A stretch of 64,000 nucleotides of DNA, taken from Pseudomonas serboccidentalis (GTDB lineage: Bacteria > Pseudomonadota > Gammaproteobacteria > Pseudomonadales > Pseudomonadaceae). Location of the stretch: NCBI RefSeq assembly GCF_028830055.1, contig NZ_CP101655.1, positions 1,990,880 to 2,054,879 on the forward strand, written 5' to 3'. How positions within the stretch are numbered: position 1 is the stretch's first letter; each line of letters begins with the position of its first letter. Below, in pieces: positions 8,547-20,500 of the stretch. The notes beneath the pieces were generated by a model that did not search any database, was not told where the DNA came from, and saw only the letters and a list, made by a program, of their open reading frames with translations. The position numbers and the translations under genes are program-made.

Positions 8547-11500
8547 ATGCTCGCTCGCCCATCCCGTCGCGGTACCCGTTCCCAGAGGCTCAAGCGTGAA
8601 GTTGCCGATCCGGCGCTGTGGCTGCTCAAGCCATTGGCACAGGCGGTGGCGCTGTGTCTGGTGGCCGGCAGCGCCGAAGCGGCGACAGCGTTCAGTTCCG
8701 GCTGGTTCGCTGCCAAGGGTGGCGCACAACAGGCCGCGGCCGCTCGGCCGAGTGTTGGCGGGTTGCCGGGGATGACGCCACCGCTGGCCCAGCAGCAACG
8801 AGCCAACCAGCAATTGCAGCGTTCATTGCAGACCCTCAACAACACCGTGGCGGCAATCGCTGCCCAGCAGGCGGCGCAGGCTGCCGGACGCGCGGCGGCG
8901 TCGGGTTCGGTTCAGTTCGTGCCGGACGGTCTGGGCGAGGGCGGTTTGAAGGTCGATAACAGCCTTGCGCAGGGCTGGCAGAACGCCAAAGGCCCGCAGC
9001 AAACCCAGGCTGATGGCAAAACCAATGTGCGTATCGAGCAGACGTCGGACAAGGCGATCCTTAACTGGGAAACCTTCAACGTCGGACGCAATACGACGGT
9101 CGAATTTGCCCAACAGGCGAACTGGGCGGTACTCAACCGGGTCAATGACCCGAGCGCCCGACCGAGCCAGATCCAGGGGCAGATCAAGGGCGCTGGCACG
9201 GTGATGCTGATCAACCGCAACGGTATCGTCTTCAGCGGCAGCAGCCAGGTCAACGTGCGCAACCTGGTGGCTGCCGCGGCCAACATGACCGACATCCAGT
9301 TTCGCGACCGTGGCCTGTACTTCGACAGCACCGGCAGCCAGCCAACCTTCACCGATGCTGCCGGCAAGGTGCTGGTGGAGCGCGGCGCCTCGATTCAAAC
9401 CCACAAACTGTCGACGTCCACCGATACCGGCGGCTATGCATTGTTGCTGGGTCAGGAGGTGCAGAACGACGGCAGTATCAGCACCGCCAAGGGCCAGACG
9501 GTACTGGCAGCCGGTGATCGCTTCTACATCCGCAAAGGCTCGGGTACCGAGGGCAATACGCTGTCTACCACCTTCGGCAACGAAGTCATCCCGGGCTTCA
9601 AGGCCGGCGCCACGGCCGGCAAGGCCAGCAACAACGGGCTGATTCAGGCCGCCACCGGCGACATTACCTTGACCGGGCATGAGGTCGTGCAGAACGGCGT
9701 GTTGCTCACCAGCACCTCGGTGGCGACTCGGGGCACGATTCACCTCTCGAACCCACTGACCGATACCTCCGGCAGTGTGACGCTGGGGCAGGGCAGTACC
9801 ACGGCGATCATGCTTGACAGCAGTGATCTGACGGCGCTGGACAGTCAGCATCAAGCGGCCTTGACCCGCGTCAATGCGAACAACCGGATCCGTGGCGATC
9901 AGTCGCGTATCGAGATCCAGAGCGGTGGCAGCGTCGAGTTCCAGAAAGGTTCGATTACCCTGGCAACCGGCGGTCAGGTGGCCGTCGACGCTCGACTGCG
10001 AAGCCTTGTGCGTGAAGGTGCGCTGATCGATGTGTCGGGTGCCCTTGGCGTCAAAGTGGCGATGGAAAACAACAGCATCAAGATCAACGTTCAAGGCAAT
10101 GAGCAGCGCGATGCGTCGGTCAACCGTGAGAGCGGGGCGCTGAACAGTAACGACATCTGGGTCGATGTGCGTGAACTGGTCTATGTCCCGGCCGGAACCA
10201 ACGGCTATGCCACCGATCGCTGGTACACCGCCGGCGGATTGCTCGAAGTCGGCGGTTATCTCGGTACGCAAGGGCACACCATCGGGGAGTGGATGGCGCA
10301 GGGCGGTACAACGAGTTTTGCAGGCAACGACGTGGTCACCGAGCAAGGCTCGTTGATCAATCTGTCGGGCGGCACACTGGACGTGCAAAGTGGCGATATT
10401 CGCCAGAGCTGGCTGCGTGGCGCAGACGGGCGCTTGTATGAAGTGTCGCGTGCTCCCGGGGACATACTCTACAAGGGGTTCTACAAAGGTTATGAGGATC
10501 ACAGTGAGCGCTGGGGCCAGATCAGCTATTTCTTTAACCCGCTGATTGCACCTTCGCAACGCTTCGAGCCCGGCTATACCGTTGGCCGCGACGCCGGGCA
10601 GTTGATCGTCGGTACACGCAATGCCTTGCTCAATGGGCAGTTGCTGGGTGAGGTGTTCGAAGGTGAGCGGCAAACCCAGGCGCCGCGTTCCGCACTCGAC
10701 GGCTATGCCCAGTCTCAGACGGCTTTGGCGCGCCGGGGGCAATTGATTGCAGGCAGCTATGACCCCGCCTACTCGGCTACCGCGGGTGGCCTGGTGTATG
10801 AGTTCAACCCGTTGTTCGATCAAGTACGGGTGGGGGGGAGGAACCCCTTCGGCGCTGAAAACGTCGGCCTGACTGACGAAGTGGCCGCCGAACGTCAGGG
10901 CCGGTTGTTCCTCGACAGCGATCTGATTAACGGATTCCGTCTCGGTGCGTTGAAGGTCGCCGCCAGGGAACAGGTGCAGATCGACTCCGCCGTGGCCGTT
11001 GATGCCGGCGGTGACATCACCTTGTTCGGCCCTCAGGTGCAGGTCAATGCAGACCTGGTTGCACGCGGCGGCAGCTTGAACCTGGGCAACGTGTTGACCG
11101 GCAGTTCTGTGATTCCTGGATCGGCCGGCCAGGCGAAAGGAGTCGGGATCGCCGAGGGGGTGCAACTTGACGCCCGTGGCCTGTACAGCGATCTGCGCAT
11201 CACTGCGAACGACGTCAATCGGCTGGCCTGGCTCAACGGCGGGCGAGTGTCGATCCGCAGCAGCGGTGACATCGACATCGCTGCTGGCAGCCTTCTCGAT
11301 GTGTCGTCTGGCGCCGCCGTCCTTGCCAACGGCAAGACCCGTGGCGCGAAGGGTGGGGACGTGACTCTGGAGTCCAGCGCGAGCAGTGCGCCTGCCCAGT
11401 CGCATATGATTCTGGACGGCGAGCTGCGTGGCTACGGCGTGACGGGCGGCGGCAGTCTGGCGATCCAGGCCAACAAAGTCGTGATCGGTCAGCCTCTCGG

Positions 11501-14500
11501 TCCCCTCGACGGGCTGACGCTGCAGCTGGCGCCCTCGCTGTTCAACCGCGGTTTTTCAGCTTACAACGTGATCGGCTTGAACGGCCTGCAAGTGGCGAAC
11601 GATACGCGGGTCGATGTGTCGATGCCGGTTTATCGCTTCAGTAATTCGGCGCTCACAGGGTCCGGCAGTAACGATCCGAGCGCGGCACTGGAGCTGTGGA
11701 CGCCAACACTGTTTCAGGAAAACCCGGTCAAGGGCGTGCTGACGCAGCGAGCGGGCGCCAGCCTTTCCTTGCAGGCCGGTGCCAGCGAAATAAACCTGAT
11801 TGAACCGAGCGCTGGCGCGTTGACCCTGGGGCAGGGCTCGCGCATCAGCGTCGACCCGGGTCAACGCATCAGCGTGCGTGGCGCCGGGCAAATCGATCTC
11901 AATGGGGAGCTCGACGCCTGGGGCGGTATGATCGATGTTCGCCAGCAACAGTTCGGCATGATCGATGTAGCGAGCAATCCCCAGAGTGCCGATCCACGGC
12001 TGCATAACCGCTCGATAGTGGTCGGTGAGCATGCGGTGCTTGATGTTGCCGGCCGCGCGGCAACGGCCGTCGATTATCTGGGGCGCACGTACGGCCTGGT
12101 CGGCAAGGGCGGCAGCATCGTCATCGGTGGCGAGATCGACGCGAAGAAGGCGACCGCGACCTCCGCGGATGCTTTCGTGATCGTGCAGCGCGGGGCGCGC
12201 CTGGAGGCGTCGGGTACCGAAGCGGTGCTGGATATCGCCGGGGCGGGCCCGACCCGGGTGGCTACGGACGGTGGGCGAATCGCGCTGAGCTCCTACAGCG
12301 GCCTGTCGCTCAATGGCACTTTGCGAGCGGCGGCCGGCGGGGCGAGTGCGGCGGGGGGAGGATTGGACATTGCCCTTGAGAGTCCCCTCTACCGAGACAC
12401 CCAGGGTGCGAATGATGTGCGCGTGCAACGAGAGATCATCCTGCGCCAACAGGCCGGTGAAACTGACCCCGACATACGCTACGGTCAGGCCCGCTTGAGC
12501 GCCGACAAACTGATGTCGGGAGGTTTCGACAACCTCAGCCTGTTGAGTAATGGCTCCATCCTGTTCGATGGCGATGTCGACCTGCATATGGGCCAAAGCC
12601 TGAGTCTGTTCACCAGCTCACTGTCCCTGGCCGAGGCATCGAAGGATTCTGCGCAGGTCAATCTGGCTGCTCCTTATCTGCGTCTGTCCGGGACAGGCAA
12701 GTATTTCTCCAACGTCGGCTATATGCGCCCGCGCGTCTTGAATACGCCCACCACTTCAGTTTCGGCAGCGCAGTTCAATGCCAGAGCGAACCTGTTGGAT
12801 GTGGGCAACAGCCTGTCGTTCGGTGCGCAGGGTTCAATCGCGCAACTCAGTGGCCCGGCGACAACCGTCAGTCACCGTGGATTCGACCAGGTATCGCTCG
12901 ACAGCCTTGGCGACTTGCGCTTCCTCGCGCCCACAGGGGATTTGACCAAGTCCGAACTGTGGACTCCCGGTGACCTGAACCTCAGCGCCGCACAGATTTA
13001 TCCCGCCAGCCATGTCGAAGCCGAAGTTCGTGTCGGCTATCAGACCGCAGCCTATGGCGGAGCATCACGTACCTTGCGAATCAGCGGCCACGGTGCGGCC
13101 CCGGCGGCATTGCCCTATTCGGTCTTCGGTCGTCTGTCGCTGGCGGCGCGGCGGATCGAGCAGGCCGGGGTCATCAGGGCTCCGTTGGGGCAGATCACCC
13201 TGGGCGATTCTTTGCTGATCAAGACCCGTGACATTCAACTGCTGCCCGGCAGTGTGACGTCGGTGAGTGGCGCCGGGCTGGTAATGCCTTACGGTGGTAC
13301 CACGGACGGTATCGACTATCGCTACAACGGTAAGTCCGTGGTGCTGGAAGGGCTGGCCTCGGAAAACACCGGTGTGACCCTCACCTCCCAATATGTCGAC
13401 GTGCAGAACGGTGCGTTGATCGATCTCTCCGGAGGTGGGGACTTGCGCGGCGCCGGTTTCGTTTCCGGGCGCGGTGGATCGACCGATGCGCGTTTCAACC
13501 CGCTGGTTCGCAATGCCGCTGACGGTACGTTCAGTCTGCCCGGGCTTGGCACCAATCCCGTGTATGCGATCGTTCCAGGCAATCAAGGCACGTACGCCCC
13601 GATGCTCGCGGAGGCCGGCGCAGTCGACCCGCGTATCGGCCAGCAGGTGACCATCGGCGCTGGCGTGCCCGGGCTTGCAGCCGGAACTTATACGCTGTTG
13701 CCATCGACATTCAGCCTGTTGCCGGGCGCCTTTCGCGTTGAGGTAGACGGTCAGGCCACGCCGGGTTCATCGGTGAGTGCGCTGAAAATGAACAATGGTT
13801 CCTGGAGCAGCTCTGCTTACTTGTCGATCGCCAATACCGGGCTGCGTAACAGTCTCGCCAGCCAGATCATCCTGACGTCGGCCGATGTGCTGCGTCGTTA
13901 CTCGCAATACAACGAAACCGATTTCACCCAATTCATTCGCAGTGACGCCGCGCGACGAGGCATACCGCGTGCTCTGGCACCGATGGATGCCAAAGCGCTG
14001 ACTTTCGATCTGAGTAGCGGTGGCCAACACGATCACGCGCTGGACTTCAACGGTAAAACGTTGTTCGGGGCGGCGCAGGGCGGGGTTGCCGGTACAGCCA
14101 GTGTGCGCGGTAACAGTTTCGAGATCCTGGGAGCCGGGCGTTCGCGAACGGTGGGCTACGAGGGCATCGCTATTTATGCCGATACCCTCAATAACCTCGA
14201 CGCCGGTCGTCTGGTCATCGGTGCAACGCCGTCTGTGTACTACGGGACGACGGGCAACATCATCGATTTCAAAGGCAGCGCCACCGATATTTCGTTGCGC
14301 GAAGGTGCATTGCTCTCGGCACCCGAGGTGCTGCTTCGTACGACCAATACCCTGGGCGGTATCACTGTTGAAGCCGGCGCAGGCATCAACACGTTGAACA
14401 GAGGCGCGGTGCCGTTCGATTCCGCCAACGGCTTCGTTTATCAGCCGGGTCAAGCGAGCCTGCTGGTGGTGTCCAATGGCTGGACGAACGTACTGGCGCC

Positions 14501-17500
14501 CGCGGCGAGCAACGGCGTGACAGGCGCAGGCAATGTCCGCATCGGTGTTTGCCTCACGGGCGATTGCCGCAGCCCGGCATTGCTCTACTCCAACGGCAGT
14601 ATTACGGCCGCCACCGACAAGCGGTTTGAACTGGACGAGGGGGTGCGCTTCGGTACGCGTCACCTGGCGCTCGCGGTCGGTGCCATCAACGCGGGCAGCG
14701 CTGAAGTCCTGGCGGCCAGCGACCGGGTTCCGGCAGGCCTGACACTGAGCCAGAAAGTCCTTGACCGGCTACTGCGCGGTGACACTCAGTTTGGCGCGCC
14801 GGCCTTGGAAACCCTGAGCCTGACGACGCGTGACTCGTTCAATTTCTTTGGCAACGTCACGCTTGATACCCATGACCCGCAGACTGGCGTCAGCCGCTTG
14901 CAGAACCTGATGCTCACCACACCGGCGATTTACGGTCTGGGCGAGGCTGGCGACGTGGCGACGATCCGCACCGCCAACCTGATCTGGAATGGTGCAACCC
15001 AGGCGCCCGGGGCGGTGATCAGTGGCGGTGCCGGCACGGGGCGCGGCACATTGGACATCGAGGCGCAACGCATCGAGTTTGGCTATGGCGCGTACTCGCA
15101 ACCCAATGGCCTGGATCAAAACAATCGTCTTGCGCTGGGGTTCGCCAATGTCAACCTCAATGCCAGCGAACGCATTACCGCCAACCACAAAGGCAGCCTG
15201 TCGGTCTACCAGACCCAAGGCGCTTTCGATCCGGTCAAGGGTTACGCCTACAGCGGCGGCAATCTGAACTTGCGGACCCCGTTACTGACCGGGGAGGCCG
15301 CCTCGGTCAACCTGCTCAGGGCCGGTGGCAGTCTGACGCTGAGCGGTGTGGCGAGCGCGGCGGTGGCTGATGCGTTGGGCGCAGAGCTGACGCTGGACGC
15401 GGGCAATGTGCTGCTGGATGGTCGCATCGCACTGGCGAGCGGCAAACTGGTGGTCAAGTCTGAAAGCGATCTGACGCTGACCAGCGCCGCACAACTTGAC
15501 CTGGCCGGGCGTACGTTGCCGTTCAATGACGTCAGCAAATACAGCTGGGGTGGCGATGTGGCGCTTTACAGCAGCCAAGGCAATATTCGCCAGGCAAGTG
15601 GTTCGCGTATCGATCTGTCGGCGCGTCATAACCAGGCTGGCAATCTCAGTGCCGTGGCACTGGCGGCAAACGCGGGCATAGTGGATTTACAAGGTGAAAT
15701 CCTCGGGGCCAGCAGCGGTTACTACGATGCGGGCGGCACTCTGGTGCCCTACAAGGCGGGTGGCGTGGACATTCGTGCGCAGCATCTGGGTGGCGATTTG
15801 AGCACCGCCTTTGCCGCACTGAATCAGCGTCTGAATGCCGGGCAGGTGCTTGGCAGCCGTAGCTTCCAGCTCAAACAGGGCGATCTGTCGATCGGTGACG
15901 GGCTCAGGGCCGGCGAAGTCAGCGTCTCCGTGGATAACGGCAGCCTGACGGTGAATGGGTTGATCGATGCCAGCGGGGAGCGGGTCGGCAGTATTCGCCT
16001 GTCCGGCAAAAACGGTCTGACGGTTGCCGGTCATGCAATGCTCGATGCTCACGGGCGTGTGCTACGGGTCGACAGCTACGGCAAAATCATCGATGCGCCG
16101 AACCGGGCAATGGTCGAGCTCAATGCCGGTGACGGTCTGCTCACGCTTGCCTCCGGCGCAAGCATAGACCTGCGTTATGGCACTGACGCGCCGCGTGGCG
16201 CACTGGCCGGGCAAAACGATGGTCTACCACGCGGTACGCTGGACCTCAATGCCCCACGCGCAGGCGTCGGTGACATGCTCGTTGATGCCCGTGGCGTGCT
16301 GAATATTCAGGGCGCCCGCGCCATCAACCTCAACGCGGCGCGACGCTACACCGATGCCGTTGACGGTGTCGATCCGGCTGCGAGCGGTCGACCGTACCAA
16401 GTCATCGATCAGGCTTATCTGGACGGTATCCACAGCGACAGCACAGCGTTCATCAATGCTGCGCTGAGCAACAGCGACCTCTTGCAACGCAAACTGGCCG
16501 GATTGAACAACGCGACCTATGCCGAAGCGTTCCACCTGCGGCCGGGCGTCGAAATCGCCAGTAAAAGCGCCGACGGCGACCTCGTCGTGCAGGGGGATCT
16601 GGATCTGTCCGGCTACCGCTACGCCAGCCTGAATCCACACACGCCCAAGACGTCCGTGTATGGCTCCGGGGAATCGGGCAGTCTGGTTATCCGTGCCGGT
16701 GGCAACCTCGACATTTACGGCAGCATCAACGACGGTTTCGCGCCGCCGCCGGAAACCGTGGACGATGCCGGGTGGAAACTGGTACCGGGCATTCAGCCGT
16801 TCGGGGGCGACCTGATTGTGCCGGGTGCGGGTGTCACCCTGGCAGATGGCACGAAGTTTCCAGTGGGTACGACGCTCAATTACGACTTGCCGATTCAAGG
16901 CGCGAATCTGGTCAGTGGCACGCTGTTGCCCACTCAGGGCATTCTGGCAGGGCCCTACACTCTGGAAGCCGGAACGGCGTTGGCGGGCGCGATACACGAT
17001 GCTGCGGGCAATTTGCTTTTCGCCGCCGGCACGCTGCTCGGCGACAGCGTGACCCTGCCTGCGGGCAGCCGTCTGGGCGCAGGTATCCGGTTGAACGCCG
17101 CGACCGAAATGCAAGCCATGCTCTGGCCCAAGGGCGTGCCGTTGCCAGGGACCTTCACGGACAATGGCGCCGTCGGTGTGAAACTGAACGGTTCACTGGC
17201 GTTGCAGCGCGGCTCACTGATTCCTTCCATGACCGATGTGGTGCTGGCCGACGGCACGGCGTTCATCGATCTGCGCCCATTGAGCGGGACGCAACAGGGG
17301 CGCAACTGGGCGGTGGCGAGCATGCTGCCGTCGGGCAGTGCCTCCTGGTCGATGCGGGTGGTGGCGGGGGCGGACCTGGAGGCTGCCGACAATCGACTGG
17401 TGAAACCGGTAACCACGCAGGGCAACCTGCAGCTGGCGGACACCCACTACGGGATGAAGGTCACCGAGAAAAAACTCGACACCACCTGGGCTGTTGACAA

Positions 17501-20500
17501 CGGACTGGGATACACGCCCGGTGAAGTCGTGAAAGACGATGAAATGTTCTGGTGCGATGCGATTCCCGGCGTCTGCGTGGCGCCATCGAAGTTCCTGTGG
17601 GCCGACGGCAACCCGATGGGCGGGGAGGTCGGGACACCGGTCAGTGACGCAGATCTGTTCTGGTGTGATTTTGATCCCGCGTACTGCACCCCGAACAAAG
17701 GTGGCATTACGATCTCCCCTCACACACAGATGTTCAGTGTCCTGCGTACCGGTACCGGTGATCTGGACCTGATGGCCGGTGGCAATCTGAGTATGAGCTC
17801 ACCCTTCGGCGTGTATACCTCAGGCACTCAATCGAGCGATGTTGCTCCGCAGTTCAACCAGCCGCGCGGTCGCCTGTCGGATGATGGCTCGGTGTTGGGC
17901 AGCGCCGGCAGTGATAACGAAAAGTGGGTAAACGGCGGCACTGACAGCCTGTATCAAGCCTGGTACCCACAACTGGGTGGCAACTTGACGATCGGCGCGG
18001 GCGGTTCGGTGTCGGGGGATGTCGTCGGGCGACGATCGATCACCAACCAGATGGAGATTCGCGAGCAGGTTCCGAGCGTAGCCGTGGGCAACTGGCTGTG
18101 GCGCCAGGGTACTGGCAACAATGAAATACCGACCGCCTGGTGGATCAATTTCGGTAGCTATGCGACTCAACCCTTGCCGGACGATAGCGCCAGTACCGCG
18201 CCGTATCTGGTGGGCTTCACCGGTTTCGGCACGCTGGGCGGTGGCAACATCAACCTGCGTGCCGGGAAGGACGGCGGCATGCGCAATCCGGTCGGTGATG
18301 GCCTGACCCATTTCTACCCGCGAGGTCAGGGCCTGATCGTCGCGGTCGGCAGCACCGGGCGGGTGGGCAGCGACGGCAGCCTGCAATTGACCGGTGGTGG
18401 TGACATCGATATCCGCGTCGGTGGTTCGCTCAATCCTTCGTTACAGGCACGGGCAGGTGTGACCGGAACCGATGCGCCGCATCATGACTTGCAAGGTGCT
18501 CTCATCAACCTGCGAGGGGCGGCGCACATTACGGCCGGCGCCCTCGGCGGGGTCAATCTGCACTATGGCGCCGGGCCGGTGGATCAAGATCCGCGCGAAA
18601 CCCGCGCCCTGGACCCTTTCAACGCGACCATCAGCAGTGCTACGGGAGGTCTGGTGTTGATTCCGGGGGATTCAGGCATGCGCCTCGATACCCGCGGCGA
18701 TCTGGTGCTGGGCGGAGCAACGGATCCGGGTCGGGTGCGTCTGCAAAACTCCACAGCCTTTACGGACGCTGGCGGTGTGCTGCATGCGGGCGGTGGGTTG
18801 AGCGGATTTTCGTTGTGGACCGATCGCACGGCGATCGATCTGTTCTCGGCGGGGGGCAATCTCACGCCGAGCACGCAATTGGCCGAGCCCGATGCGGTGA
18901 CGTTCTCGCTGAACACCGCACCCACCGATGGGCGTTTCGTGTATCCCTCGATTCTGCGCGCCGTGGCCGCGCAAGGCTCGATCTACGCGGGACCTTCGGC
19001 CGCCTACAATTCGGGCAGCCGGACGGGGATTGGCTATTCGTTGCTGCTCGCCCCGGCGGCGTCCGGTCAACTGGAGCTGCTGGCGGGGGATTCGATATAC
19101 GCCGGCGGTTACGCGATCAATCAATCAGGGGCCAGTTCTTCGGCCGTTACCACGCCGTTTGCCCCATCGTTCAACGGCTTCGACAACAGCCTTGCCAGCA
19201 AACCGGTTATGACCAACAACAGCGGTGACGGCGTCGAGGCTTCGCGCAACGCCCGTTATCCGTTGTTCGCGTTTGGGGCAAACAGCTATTCGGGTTCCGG
19301 CAGCGTGCAGGAGCCCGCACGGATCTATGCGTTGACCGGCGACTTGGTGGGGGTACGCAGCGGCGAATCGCTGGAGTTCAGACGATTCGGAATAACGCAG
19401 CGAACCTGGTCCGAAGCGGCCGGGCCGGTCTGGATGCTCGCCGGGCGCGATATCGTCGCCTCGGGTACCAATCTCGGCCAGGCTACATGGGTAGACGCTG
19501 ATGGCATGGGCCGCAACAACGAAGAGATCAGGTCGACCGGCAACCTGTTCATTCACAACGACCCGCGGGATGTCTCGCGAGTATCGGCCGGACGCGACAT
19601 TCTCTACAGCACCTTCGATATCGCCGGCCCCGGCCTGCTGGACATCAGTGCCGGACGCAACATCCTGATGGAGGATCGGGCCGCTATTACCAGCCTGGGG
19701 CCGATCGCGGCGGGAGACCGCCGACCGGGTGCGAGCATCGTGTTGCAGGCCGGTGCAGGCGCGCAAGGGCCGGATTACTCGCGGTTCATCGCGCGTTACC
19801 TCAACTCGCAGAACCTGGCCGATCCGAACACGTCCCTTAACGGTCAATCGGGCAAGGTGGTCAAGACTTATCTCGACGAATTACAGAGCTGGCTAACGCT
19901 GGGTTACGGCTTCAGCGGTAACGTCGAGCAGGCGAAAACGTTCTTCGCCACACTGCCGAGTGCCGAGCAAGCGATCTTCGCCCGCCAGGTGTACTTCGCC
20001 GAATTGCGCGCCGCAGGTCTGGAATACACCGACGTCGACGGTCCGCGCCAAGGCAGTTACCTGCGCGGTCGCGACGCCATTGCCGCGCTGTTTCCGGCCA
20101 CCGATGTGGCGGGCAATCCGATCCGCTACGACGGCGACATCACGCTGTACGGTGGCGCCGGGGTCAAGACCCTGTTCGGCGGCGATATCCAGATGCTCAC
20201 CCCAGGCGGCGGTCAGGTGTTCGGCATCGAAGGTGCGGCGCCACCGTCGACGGCGGGGATCACCACCCAGGGCTCGGGCAATATTCAGCTCTACTCGCAG
20301 GGCAGCATCCTGTTGGGGCAGAGCCGGATCATGACCACCTTCGGCGGCTCGATTCTCGGCTGGTCGGCCGAAGGTGACATCAACGCCGGTCGCGGCTCGA
20401 AAACCACCGTGGTCTACACCCCGCCCAAACGCGTCTACGACACCTGGGGCAACGTCACGCTGTCGCCATCGGTGCCGAGCACCGGGGCCGGTATCGCCAC

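Noticed and set aside
8823..11405. 860-aa open frame on the minus strand opposite pdtA (and similar frames further along)
   Set aside because: High GC leaves long antisense frames open. The translation is Arg/His/Ala/Gln-rich with no family features, while the plus strand codes for a clear TpsA protein.
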